Shown here in pieces: positions 1 to 6,855 of a stretch of DNA of 19,360 nt. The notes below the pieces were generated by a model. It did not search any database. It saw only the letters and a program-made list of their open reading frames with translations, and had not been told where the DNA came from. Source of the stretch: Clostridia bacterium (GTDB taxonomy: Bacteria; Bacillota; Clostridia; Oscillospirales; CAG-272). A program made the translations under genes and the position numbers. The stretch covers positions 1 through 19,360 of the forward strand of contig JAFNZX010000023.1 in assembly GCA_017382615.1 (NCBI GenBank), read 5' to 3'. Positions within the stretch are counted from its first letter, which is position 1; the number at the start of each line of letters is the position of its first letter.

Positions 1-972
1 CTCAAGCACGTCAGCGGGCTTAGCGATCTTGGTCATAGCGATCTGAGAAATGTGGATCAGACCGTCTACACCGTCAACGATCTCTGCAAATGCACCGAAG
101 GGCATCATGCTAACGATCTTAACGGATGCAACGTCACCCTCAGCATAGGTGTGGGTGAATACGTACCAGGGGTTGGTCTCAGCGGTCTTGTAGCCCAGAG
201 AAATTCTCTTCTTCTCCTTGTCGAAGCTCTTAACGAATACGGTCAGTACGTCGCCAATAGCAACAACGTCAGCGGGAGACTTGATTCTCTTCCAGGACAG
301 CTCGGATGCGTGAACCATACCGTCAACGCCGCCCAGGTCGATGAACGCACCGTAGGTGGTCATGCTCTTCACAACGCCGGTGTAGGTCTTGCCTTCCTCG
401 ATCTCGTTCCAGAAAGCTTCCTCTTTTGCCTTGCGCTCAGCTCTCTGCACCATGGTAATGGAGCCCTTAGCCTTCTTACCCTCGCGGATCTCGGTAATTC
501 TCAGCTTAACGGTGGTGTTCATAAGAACGTTCAGATCACCGTCCTTGGGAACGCCGGTCTGAGATGCGTGTACGAACACGCGGTTGCTGTCAACGGAAAC
601 GATGACGCCACCCTTAACGACTTCGATAACAGTGCCCTCCAGCACTTCCTCGGAGTCCTTAGCTGCGACGATTCTGTACCAGTTCTTGTCAGAATCAACG
701 CGCTTCTTGGAAAGTTCAGCAACTCCCTCGATGTCGCTGACACGAATGACAAAGGCTTCTACCTTGTCACCTCTGTGGAATCTGTCAGTCAACTTTTCGG
801 GAGAATCATCAACTTGCTCGGCCTTGATGTAACCCGTAACGCCTGCGCCGAGGTCCAACTGGATCTCTGCATCGGTAACGTATTCAACGGTTCCGGTAAC
901 GACATCTCCTGTATTTAAAGTTTTGAGTGATGATTCCAACAGCTCTTCAAAGTTTTCAATAACTTCGCTCAT
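1..972 (-). other. rpsA: S1-only reading frame with internal start inside the ispH-rpsA fusion
   Basis: Within the fusion, an ATG at 970-972 lies exactly where a free-standing S1 protein would begin (MSEVIENFEELLES, then the first S1 repeat). It is preceded on the minus strand by AGGAGGT at 983-989, 10 nt from the ATG. The site sits at the domain junction, just after the IspH GASTP motif and last helix. The shift to highly biased codons starts at about the same point. I infer that S1 is made both as a fusion and as a separate, more abundant protein. The alternative is that the site is a relic of two formerly separate genes and is now weakly used. Confidence 0.6.
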
Positions 973-1869
973 GGTTTTTTCTACCTCCTCAATTATATCG
1001 CGCGGTGTTGAGGCACCTGCCGCGATCCCCACCCTTTGGTGAGTAAACGGTCCATACGCAGAAAGCTGTGCAGCATTTTCTACCAAGTAGGTATCGGGAC
1101 ACACGCTCTTGCTGATATGGTACAGTTTTGTCGAATTTGAACTGGTCCGACTACCGATCACAATCATGCAATCACACGCACCCGCAAGGCTTGCAACCTC
1201 TTTCTGGCGAATTTCCGTGATACTACATATTGTATCAAAAATTATCGGATTTGTATATAGTTTTTTGATAAATTCTTTCGTTTTTATCCACTCGCCTAAT
1301 TTTTGCGTCGTTTGCGCCACCACAATTGGCGATTTTGCACATATATTTTCCCAAACTTCAGGGGTTATGAGATGTTGAAGCTCCTCGGCATCCGAAAAAA
1401 CAAGCTTTTCACCGTCAAAACGCGACAGAAAGCCCACCACCTCAGGGTGATCTACCGTCCCCAGCACAAACAAAACGTGCTCGGGAGAATTGTGCTTTTC
1501 CACGATATCGTGTATTTTTCGTACGAACGAGCAGGTGCAATCCACAAAGGAAAAATGCTCGTTTTGGTCGTGACACTGCATAAGGAGTGCCTCGGTCTGC
1601 TTCGTCATACCGTGCGCGCGCACAAACACCTTGACGGGTGCCCCGGCAGTTGCTTCAAGGCAAAGCTGCGCAAGATCACTCTCATGCGCCACGTGCACGT
1701 TCTGTGCTGCGAGGCGGGATACGTAGGTATCGTTATGAATCAGCCTGCCAAGCGTAAAAATGCGCGTGCCGGGTGCGTGGTGGGCAATCTCGTGCTCCAC
1801 GGCATCTGCCGCTCTGCCCACGCCAAAGCAAAATCCTGCGTGCTTGGCTACGGTCACTTGCCTGCTCAT
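1..1869 (-). CDS. ispH-rpsA: IspH - ribosomal protein S1 fusion (3' end cut by window edge)
   Basis: One uninterrupted reading frame of 623 codons that continues past the left edge. Residues 1-299 are 4-hydroxy-3-methylbut-2-enyl diphosphate reductase, the last step of the MEP isoprenoid pathway, a 4Fe-4S enzyme. Visible residues are cluster cysteines C14 (GFCFGV), C113 (DCTCSFV) and C215 (DTICSIT), substrate-site H45, H86 and H141, catalytic E143 (HPEV), T187/T188, the SSNS motif at 243-246 and GASTP at 285-289. From residue 300 it is ribosomal protein S1, with OB-fold S1 repeats starting near 321, 407, 493 and 577; the fourth is incomplete here. The fusion is known from Clostridia. The ATG at 1869 overlaps the plsC stop by 4 bp (ATGA), which implies translational coupling. 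The S1 half uses a visibly more biased codon set (GTT, AAG, AGA, ATC) than the IspH half. IspH normally reads DATCP where this has DCTCS. Confidence 0.95.
   Translation of the reverse strand, partial: MSRQVTVAKHAGFCFGVGRAADAVEHEIAHHAPGTRIFTLGRLIHNDTYVSRLAAQNVHVAHESDLAQLCLEATAGAPVKVFVRAHGMTKQTEALLMQCHDQNEHFSFVDCTCSFVRKIHDIVEKHNSPEHVLFVLGTVDHPEVVGFLSRFDGEKLVFSDAEELQHLITPEVWENICAKSPIVVAQTTQKLGEWIKTKEFIKKLYTNPIIFDTICSITEIRQKEVASLAGACDCMIVIGSRTSSNSTKLYHISKSVCPDTYLVENAAQLSAYGPFTHQRVGIAAGASTPRDIIEEVEKTMSEVIENFEELLESSLKTLNTGDVVTGTVEYVTDAEIQLDLGAGVTGYIKAEQVDDSPEKLTDRFHRGDKVEAFVIRVSDIEGVAELSKKRVDSDKNWYRIVAAKDSEEVLEGTVIEVVKGGVIVSVDSNRVFVHASQTGVPKDGDLNVLMNTTVKLRITEIREGKKAKGSITMVQRAERKAKEEAFWNEIEEGKTYTGVVKSMTTYGAFIDLGGVDGMVHASELSWKRIKSPADVVAIGDVLTVFVKSFDKEKKRISLGYKTAETNPWYVFTHTYAEGDVASVKIVSMMPFGAFAEIVDGVDGLIHISQIAMTKIAKPADVLE
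983..989 (-). promoter_or_regulatory. Internal Shine-Dalgarno site for S1
   Basis: AGGAGGT on the minus strand, inside codons for IspH residues 294-296 (EEV), 10 nt upstream of the in-frame ATG at 972. It matches the anti-SD complement better than the site of most genes in the window. It is a chance possibility, because Glu-Glu-Val can be encoded this way, but the placement is exact. Confidence 0.6.
1229..1257 (-). promoter_or_regulatory. Possible internal promoter within ispH
   Basis: Minus-strand TATACA (1252-1257), 17-bp spacer, TACAAT (1229-1234). Each box differs from the sigma-A consensus at one or two positions. It lies in a distinctly AT-rich patch (about 1225-1310) of an otherwise GC-richer gene and would give a transcript starting near 1222 that carries the S1 start. 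The evidence is weak. Confidence 0.3.
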
Positions 1870-2507
1870 TGCGCTTTCCCCTCTTGACGCATAAACTCCT
1901 CGCCCAACGTGCAAATGCGGTCAAACACCTTCTCCGTTATGGCGGTGTATTCCGCAGTGCCCGTCAGCCCCGCGCTATATTCCTCGTATTGCATAGGCTT
2001 GCCAACCACGATATCCACGCGGCGACCGAACTTATATTTGTAATCCTTCATACACAGATAGCACGGCAGAATGGTTGCATGTGTGCGCGCAGCGATCATG
2101 CCGATACCGTGACGAATCTCGGTCTCTCTGGGATTGACACCCGGATTGCGATGCCCCTGCGGGAAAATACCCACGCACTTGCCCTGCTCTATGAGCGCAA
2201 TACTGCGTTTGATGGCGGAAACGTCCCCTGCCTTACGGTCAACGGGAAACGCGCCAAGGCTCTTGAGCAGCCAACCGAGCAACGGAATCTTGAAAAGCTC
2301 CTTTTTCGCCATAAAATGCGGCTGCTGACGGCGCATAGCACCACACAGGAAAATGGGATCGGAGAACACGGTATGATTGGCACAAATGATATAAGGTCCT
2401 TGGGCGGCGTCGGGCTCGTTTTCCGCCCCGTGCACGTGCGTGCGCGTAATCCCAAAGAACGGCAGGCGCACAATACCGCGAAACACCGTATAAAACTTTC
2501 CCTTCAT
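1866..2507 (-). CDS. plsC: 1-acyl-sn-glycerol-3-phosphate acyltransferase
   Basis: 213 aa. PlsC/LPLAT family: transfers an acyl group to lysophosphatidic acid to give phosphatidic acid at the inner face of the membrane. Block I is NHTVFSD (N44, H45, D50: catalytic His and Asp), block II lies around MAKKELF (67-73), and FPVDR is at 87-91. Block III, normally FPEGTRS, reads FPQGHR (115-120), so the usual Glu and Thr are replaced while the Arg is kept. There is no obvious N-terminal membrane helix beyond the moderately hydrophobic start. The stop overlaps the ispH ATG by 4 bp. The start is 1 nt after the cmk stop with no clear ribosome binding site, so it probably depends on coupling to cmk. The order cmk-plsC-ispH recurs in Clostridia. 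Confidence 0.9.
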   Translation of the reverse strand: MKGKFYTVFRGIVRLPFFGITRTHVHGAENEPDAAQGPYIICANHTVFSDPIFLCGAMRRQQPHFMAKKELFKIPLLGWLLKSLGAFPVDRKAGDVSAIKRSIALIEQGKCVGIFPQGHRNPGVNPRETEIRHGIGMIAARTHATILPCYLCMKDYKYKFGRRVDIVVGKPMQYEEYSAGLTGTAEYTAITEKVFDRICTLGEEFMRQEGKAQ

Positions 2508-2508
2508 A

Positions 2509-3192
2509 TCACAAGTTATTCAGCTTGTCGCCAAGCTTTTCCTGAATAAATGCATACAAAGCGTCAAGGCTTTCCTCAAAGGTCAAGCCGGAATTATCGT
2601 ACATAATGGCATCGTCTGCAGGGATGGCAGGTGCAATCTCTCTGCCCGCATCCTGCGCGTCACGCGCCACCATTTCCTCCATGACCTGCTCAAAGGTCAC
2701 GTTCTGTCCCTTTTCAATCAGCTCCAGATATCTGCGCTTTGCGCGGGTCTCGGGAGAGGCGGTCATAAACAGCTTGAGATCTGCATCGGGCAGAATGACC
2801 GTGCCGATATCTCTGCCGTCCATGATCACGCTGTTCTTGCGTGCGATATCCTTCTGGGTCTCCAAAAGGAACGCTCTGACCTCGGGGATTTTGGAAACGC
2901 CCGAGGCATACATGGAGATCTCGGGCTCGCGGATGCGTTCACCGGGATTTACACCGTTAAGATAAATGTTCTGCACGCCGTCCTCAAACCTGACCTCAAT
3001 ATGAATTTCGGGCAGTAAGGAAACAACTGCAGAGGTATCCTCATAAGAGTACCCGTGATCACGCACGTAAAGTCCCACGGTGCGATACATAGCCCCCGTG
3101 TCCACGTATACGATGCCAAGCTTTTTGGCAATGCCCTTGGAGAGTGTGGTCTTACCCGCTCCGCCGGGTCCGTCTATAGCAATCTGAATCAT
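2509..3192 (-). CDS. cmk: Cytidylate kinase
   Basis: 227 aa, the normal length for bacterial CMP kinase. Phosphorylates CMP and dCMP using ATP in pyrimidine salvage and recycles CMP released by phospholipid and RNA turnover. Visible are the P-loop GPGGAGKTT (residues 8-16), the DTGAMYRTVG substrate motif (31-40), MDGRDIGTVILPDAD and the lid segment with RAKRRYLE. AAGGAG lies 8 nt before the ATG. The gene is 18 bp downstream of the flavoprotein and 1 nt upstream of plsC, inside the RpiR-led operon. Nothing is missing or unusual. Confidence 0.96.
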   Translation of the reverse strand: MIQIAIDGPGGAGKTTLSKGIAKKLGIVYVDTGAMYRTVGLYVRDHGYSYEDTSAVVSLLPEIHIEVRFEDGVQNIYLNGVNPGERIREPEISMYASGVSKIPEVRAFLLETQKDIARKNSVIMDGRDIGTVILPDADLKLFMTASPETRAKRRYLELIEKGQNVTFEQVMEEMVARDAQDAGREIAPAIPADDAIMYDNSGLTFEESLDALYAFIQEKLGDKLNNL

Positions 3193-3210
3193 GTCGTAAA
3201 CTCCTTATAT

Positions 3211-4467
3211 TTAATCTGTTGCGGCACTCTCGCCCGCTAAGTGTCCCGTAGAAAACGCGATCTGTAAATTAAAGCCGCCCGTGTAAGCATCCACGTCCAG
3301 CACCTCGCCTGCAAAATAAAGTCCCGAAACAATGCGCGACTCCATGCTGGCGGGCTTGATCTCACCCACGCTCACGCCGCCCTTGGTGACGATAGCCTCG
3401 TCGATGGGGCGAAAGCCCTGCAGCGACACGGAAAAGCCCTTGAGCAGCAAAACCAGCTCCCGCCGCTCCTGCGCGGTAACGGAGTTGACCTTTTTGTGCG
3501 GATCGATCCCGGAACGGGCAACGATCACCTCAATCATTTTCTGCGGCAAAAGATCGCCAAGGCTGTTGGCAAAATCTTTATTGTTGTATTTTGCAAAATC
3601 GGACAACAGGCGCGCATCCAGCGTCCTTTCGTCCAGTGCAGGCTTAAGATCGATATATGCCGTATATTTGTCGGGCGCAATATCGGGCAGATGCGCCGAT
3701 GCGCTCAGGATCATGGGGCCCGTCAGTCCGAAATGCGTGAACATCATCTCGCCAAAATCACGGTACACCGCCTTGCCCGTGGCGTTTTCCTTGATAGTTA
3801 AGCCCACGTTGCGCAGAGAAAGCCCCTGCATGGCGCGACGGTCGCCCCCCTTGCAGGTAATGGGCACGAGTGATGGCAGCAGCTTGGTCACGCTATGCCC
3901 TGCCTGCACGGCAAGCTTATAGCCGTCCCCATCCGAGCCTGTCAGCGGGTAGGATTTACCGCCGGTGCAAATAATCACGCGCTCAAAGTCATAGGGGCGC
4001 GAGGTATATACACCACATACCGCACCGTCGCGCAAGAGTAGTGAGGTCACGCGTTCGTTGACCACCTTGACGCCCGCATCGCGCACCGCGTTCTTCATGG
4101 CAAGTACAACGTCGATCGCTTTATCGGAAACGGGGAAAACGCGGTTGCCGCGCTCGGTCTTGAGCGGCACGCCCAGATCCTCAAAAAACGCCTTGGTGTC
4201 CGCAGTGGTAAATGCGGCAAGTGCGCTGTAGAGGAAGCGCGGATTGGTGGGCACGTTGGCAAGAAAGGCGTCGCGGTCACAATCGTTTGTCACGTTGCAT
4301 CTGCCCTTACCCGTAATGCGCAGCTTTTTTCCAAGTCGGTCGTTACGCTCAAACAGCGTGACGTTCGCACCCATATTGGCAGCAGCAATTGCCGCCATCA
4401 TACCCGCAGCGCCGCCGCCCACGACGGCTACGCGCACGGGAGAAAAATCATCGTATGCCATACTCAT
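3211..4467 (-). CDS. HI0933/BaiN-family FAD-dependent oxidoreductase
   Basis: 418 aa. NAD(P)/FAD-dependent flavoprotein of the HI0933 (YhiN/BaiN-like) family; the physiological substrate is generally unknown. The N-terminal Rossmann FAD site is VGGGAAGMMAA (16-26), followed by the family signature ITGKGRCNVTN (51-61). A C-terminal FAD motif YFAGEVLDVDAYTGG with LQIAFSTGHLAG lies near the end. The ATG at 4467 overlaps the RpiR stop by 4 bp (ATGA). A second Met at residue 3 could serve as the start, but the overlap favours the first. Its place between an RpiR regulator and cmk recurs in Clostridia, which suggests a housekeeping redox role rather than bile-acid chemistry; that is inference. Confidence 0.92.
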   Translation of the reverse strand: MSMAYDDFSPVRVAVVGGGAAGMMAAIAAANMGANVTLFERNDRLGKKLRITGKGRCNVTNDCDRDAFLANVPTNPRFLYSALAAFTTADTKAFFEDLGVPLKTERGNRVFPVSDKAIDVVLAMKNAVRDAGVKVVNERVTSLLLRDGAVCGVYTSRPYDFERVIICTGGKSYPLTGSDGDGYKLAVQAGHSVTKLLPSLVPITCKGGDRRAMQGLSLRNVGLTIKENATGKAVYRDFGEMMFTHFGLTGPMILSASAHLPDIAPDKYTAYIDLKPALDERTLDARLLSDFAKYNNKDFANSLGDLLPQKMIEVIVARSGIDPHKKVNSVTAQERRELVLLLKGFSVSLQGFRPIDEAIVTKGGVSVGEIKPASMESRIVSGLYFAGEVLDVDAYTGGFNLQIAFSTGHLAGESAATD

Positions 4468-5327
4468 TGCTGGGTCTTATCGTAAATGTCGTATTCGTCC
4501 CACAGCACCTCAAGGTGGCGCAAACGCTCGGTCACCTGCTCCTGGCGGACGCGGGAAACTGCAACGACAAGTGCGTTGATCACGCTCAGGGGCGCAACCA
4601 GAGAATCCACGAAGGATGCCATATCACTCTGTGCAACCAGCAGCTGGTCTGCACTTGCTGCAAGCGGAGATTCCACGCTGTCGGTCAGACAGATGACGTC
4701 CGCACCACTCTTGTGCGCGTACTCGGTTGCCTTGATAATTCTCTTGGAGTATCTGGGGAAGCTGATGGCAATGACTGCATCACCGTCGCCCACGCCAAGC
4801 ATCTGCTCAAACACCTCAGCCCCCGATGCCGTCTGTACCAGACGCACGTTATCAAAGATCATACGAAGGCTATGGTCAAGGAATGCTGCAAGAGAGGACG
4901 AGGAGCGCACGCCCAGAATATAAATGTTCTTTGCATTTACAATGCTTCCAACAGCCCCCTCAAACGCCTCGCGGTCAATGCCCTCCAGCGTCTTGCGGAT
5001 CTTTTCGGCATCGGACTCCAGCACCTTGGAAAGCACGTCGCCTTTACCGATGAGGTTATTGGTTACTTCGATACGCTGGAAGGAGGTCAGCTTGGTGCGG
5101 ATCAGCTCCTGCAGCGACTTCTGAAATTCGGGGTAGCCCTCGTAACCCAGCTCGATCACGAAGCGCACCACAGTAGACTCGGAAACGCCTACCGCTTGCC
5201 CGAGCTTGGAGGCGGTCATGTAGGCTGCCTTGTCGTATTCCTGCAAAATATATTTTGCAATCAGCTTTTGCCCCTTGGAAAAGCTGCTCATATTTTCTTC
5301 GAGGATTCTGAGAATATCTCTTTTCAT
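4464..5327 (-). CDS. MurR/RpiR-family transcriptional regulator with SIS domain
   Basis: 287 aa. Residues 1-78 form an RpiR-type helix-turn-helix (AYMTASKLGQAVGVSESTVVRF). Residues 120-250 form a SIS (sugar isomerase) domain with a Ser-rich phosphosugar-loop segment GVRSSSSLAAF and the downstream VIAISFPRYSK. Family members bind DNA and sense phosphosugars such as MurNAc-6-P or sugar phosphates. No sugar gene adjoins it; instead it is the first gene of the operon for flavoprotein, cmk, plsC and ispH-rpsA. It may therefore be autoregulated and may tie these core genes to an amino-sugar or sugar-phosphate signal (inference). The ribosome binding site is weak (TAGGTAGGA). Confidence 0.92.
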   Translation of the reverse strand: MKRDILRILEENMSSFSKGQKLIAKYILQEYDKAAYMTASKLGQAVGVSESTVVRFVIELGYEGYPEFQKSLQELIRTKLTSFQRIEVTNNLIGKGDVLSKVLESDAEKIRKTLEGIDREAFEGAVGSIVNAKNIYILGVRSSSSLAAFLDHSLRMIFDNVRLVQTASGAEVFEQMLGVGDGDAVIAISFPRYSKRIIKATEYAHKSGADVICLTDSVESPLAASADQLLVAQSDMASFVDSLVAPLSVINALVVAVSRVRQEQVTERLRHLEVLWDEYDIYDKTQQ

Positions 5328-5381
5328 GATTGTGTCCTACCTATGTATGTATTTGAGAAAGCTCATAAAACACCATTCTCC

Positions 5382-5410
5382 ATTATACACCCATTTCCCT
5401 TTTATGTCAA
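5382..5410 (-). promoter_or_regulatory. Sigma-A promoter of the RpiR-cmk-plsC-ispH-rpsA operon
   Basis: Minus strand: perfect -35 TTGACA (5405-5410), exactly 17 bp, perfect -10 TATAAT (5382-5387). The predicted start is near 5375, giving a leader of about 48 nt before the ATG at 5327. It is the only strong promoter seen for the whole five-gene unit. Confidence 0.9.
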
Positions 5411-5414
5411 GTGT

Positions 5415-5446
5415 TTTTGCAAGTTTTAGGGAGCGATATTGCAAAA
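5415..5446. promoter_or_regulatory. Possible operator (inverted repeat) upstream of the RpiR operon promoter
   Basis: TTTTGCAA (5415-5422) and its inverse TTGCAAAA (5439-5446), separated by 16 bp, just upstream of the -35 box. RpiR-family proteins bind palindromic sites near their own promoters, so autoregulation is plausible. A similarly spaced pair occurs at 8048-8080, so it may be a more general element. Confidence 0.35.
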
Positions 5447-5489
5447 CCAGGTGCAACAGATTCCCAAATACGCTCCTAACTCATCGCGT

Positions 5490-5599
5490 GCGGGAGGCTG
5501 ATAGCCTCCCCTACAAATTGTCCAAAGCATATTTACACGAGCAAAGAGATTGTAAAACGATTTTCCCAATGCTTGTAGGGGAGGATATCATCCTCCCGC
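5490..5599. mobile_element. 110-bp MITE-like element with hairpin-forming terminal inverted repeats
   Basis: The ends at 5490-5516 and 5573-5599 are 27-nt inverted copies of each other with two differences. Each end is itself a hairpin: GCGGGAGG, a 7-nt centre, CCTCCCC, then TACAA pointing inward. The two differences (5498/5504 against 5591/5585) are a C-G pair replaced by an A-T pair, so both hairpins are preserved. The 56-bp interior is AT-rich and non-coding. No target-site duplication is visible. The element lies between the XRE terminator and the RpiR promoter. Confidence 0.6.
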
Positions 5600-5604
5600 C
5601 ATAC

Positions 5605-5631
5605 AAAAAGCCCGCCGAAAAAGCGGCGGGC
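5605..5631 (-). terminator. Intrinsic terminator of the XRE regulator gene
   Basis: Minus strand: stem GCCCGCCG / CGGCGGGC with loop CTTTTT, followed by TTTTT. It starts 7 bp after the XRE stop codon. It is a strong, canonical rho-independent terminator. Confidence 0.9.
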
Positions 5632-5637
5632 AAGAAA

Positions 5638-6624
5638 CTATTTTTTTTGCTTTTTGACTACTTTACGTTTCATGATACGTGATACTGCAAAGGAGATTGT
5701 GAAAACAACCGTCAGAAGAATCAATTGCACAACAGAAGCAAATATCTCTAAAGACTTGATCTCAAGTAAAGAAATATCGTCGCCAACCATGCTTATCCAA
5801 AGCATGATGCCCAGTAACGCAAAAAGATTAAGAAAAAAACCTAACGCACAAGCATTTATGCGCACCACCGGAGCCTGTTTTCCCGGATTTTTTGCAATTG
5901 GATACAAAGCGATCAACACATAGGTTAAGCACCATGTAAGCTCGCTCGAAGTCAAGATCATCCCCCCGATGAACATATCTTGCCAAAGCCTATCCGGCCA
6001 AATAAATAACCACACCAGATAAGCGATCTCACCTGCTATCAGCGAAAAATGTAAAACAGCCCACCATCTCGTCTTATAGCAGCGATGTGTATTCCAAATT
6101 TTTGATAATTGTAACACAAGCAAAATGGTCGCTAATGCCGGCCCTATGACAATAAATGCCACGTTGAGTCCTATAACAAATACGCCCATCGCGCTTTGTC
6201 CTCCTACCGCGCTTTGTCCTCCGACAAGATTAATCGCTTCAAGACTGATAACCGTTGGCACGAAGATACATACTCCAATAAACAAGATGATAAACAACGC
6301 TTTATACCAAAGCTTTTTCGGTTTTATTATGACTTTTTCATCTGTGACTCCAGAAACTTCCTCGATTAGGGCTTTTGGTTCTTGGCCATATATTTCGCAA
6401 CAGGTATCGGTCAACTGCAAACGATCGGTCGGCTGTCCGGTCAGATCTTCGATCTCAATGCCAAAATATTCGGCAAGCATTTGCAGAGATTCATCACTTG
6501 GCATACCAAGTCCGTTTTCCCATTTTGCAACGGCAGAACGGCTGATATGAATATCTGCCGCGAGTTTGGTCTGTGAGATGCCCTTTTCGCCGCGTAATTG
6601 TTTGAGTCTTTTCGCAAATTCCAT
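5638..6624 (-). CDS. Membrane-anchored XRE-family regulator
   Basis: 328 aa. Residues 5-60 are a Cro/CI-type helix-turn-helix (SQTKLAADIHISRSAVAKWENG), close to those found in many Firmicutes phage-like and toxin-linked regulators. After a linker (about 62-100) come about six hydrophobic segments from residue 104 to 315, ending in a basic tail (KRKVVKKQKK). The DNA-binding domain should thus be tethered to the membrane, with a sensor or scaffold role for the helices (inference). An in-frame 18-bp tandem duplication gives VGGQSA twice. GAAAGGAGG precedes the ATG. Single-gene unit with its own terminator. The target is unknown; the direct repeats in its own upstream region suggest autoregulation. 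Confidence 0.85.
   Translation of the reverse strand: MEFAKRLKQLRGEKGISQTKLAADIHISRSAVAKWENGLGMPSDESLQMLAEYFGIEIEDLTGQPTDRLQLTDTCCEIYGQEPKALIEEVSGVTDEKVIIKPKKLWYKALFIILFIGVCIFVPTVISLEAINLVGGQSAVGGQSAMGVFVIGLNVAFIVIGPALATILLVLQLSKIWNTHRCYKTRWWAVLHFSLIAGEIAYLVWLFIWPDRLWQDMFIGGMILTSSELTWCLTYVLIALYPIAKNPGKQAPVVRINACALGFFLNLFALLGIMLWISMVGDDISLLEIKSLEIFASVVQLILLTVVFTISFAVSRIMKRKVVKKQKK
6190..6225. repeat. 18-bp in-frame tandem duplication in the XRE gene
   Basis: Two adjacent 18-bp units (6190-6207 and 6208-6225) differ at one base. They encode a repeated VGGQSA hexapeptide in the extracytoplasmic or loop region after the first membrane segment. They look like a slippage product. Confidence 0.85.
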
Positions 6625-6650
6625 CGTGACTCCTCCTTTCCTCTGCCGTT

Positions 6651-6679
6651 ATTTTAGCATATGCGGGGATAAAAAGCCA
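6651..6679 (-). promoter_or_regulatory. Extended -10 promoter of the XRE gene
   Basis: Minus strand: TGCTAAAAT (extended -10, 6651-6659) with a poor -35 TGGCTT (6674-6679) at 17 bp. It would give a short leader with the ribosome binding site at about 6632-6640. A weak -35 is typical of regulated promoters. Confidence 0.5.
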
Positions 6680-6689
6680 TGCTTTTGGC

Positions 6690-6720
6690 TGTTACTTTGC
6701 GTGATATGGGTGTTACTTTG
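6690..6720. promoter_or_regulatory. Candidate operator: 10-bp direct repeats two helical turns apart
   Basis: TGTTACTTTG at 6690-6699 and again at 6711-6720, a 21-bp period, just upstream of the XRE promoter. The two copies lie on the same face of the helix, as expected for a cooperatively bound dimer or for autoregulation. Confidence 0.45.
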
Positions 6721-6724
6721 ATGC

Positions 6725-6780
6725 GGGCGATTCTTGAATCGCCCCTACGAGGGGTGGGCGGATATGGAATCCGCCCCTAC
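6725..6780. repeat. Two tandem CCCCTAC-tailed palindromes
   Basis: First: GGGCGATTC, TT, GAATCGCCC (6725-6744) followed by CTAC to 6748. Second: GGGCGGAT, 5-nt loop, ATCCGCCC (6756-6776) followed by CTAC to 6780. Both have the same orientation. They share architecture and tail, but not stem sequence, with elements at 5490, 5573, 7260 and 7376. They sit upstream of the XRE gene in non-coding DNA. Confidence 0.7.
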
Positions 6781-6855
6781 TATCTTGTATCATCTAAAAC
6801 TTGACACATCATTCATCGCAACGGATGCCCAAGCGATGCGGACGCGCGCCAAAAA

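Noticed and set aside
52..918. 288-codon plus-strand open frame opposite the S1 domain
   Set aside because: Antisense shadow of a strongly codon-biased gene; low-complexity translation without a family signature and no ribosome binding site.
4389..5429. 346-codon plus-strand open frame opposite the RpiR regulator
   Set aside because: Covers an obvious HTH-SIS gene and its consensus promoter on the other strand; no recognisable domain.
6801..6806. TTGACA as a -35 box on the plus strand
   Set aside because: No plausible -10 at 16-18 bp and no gene downstream.
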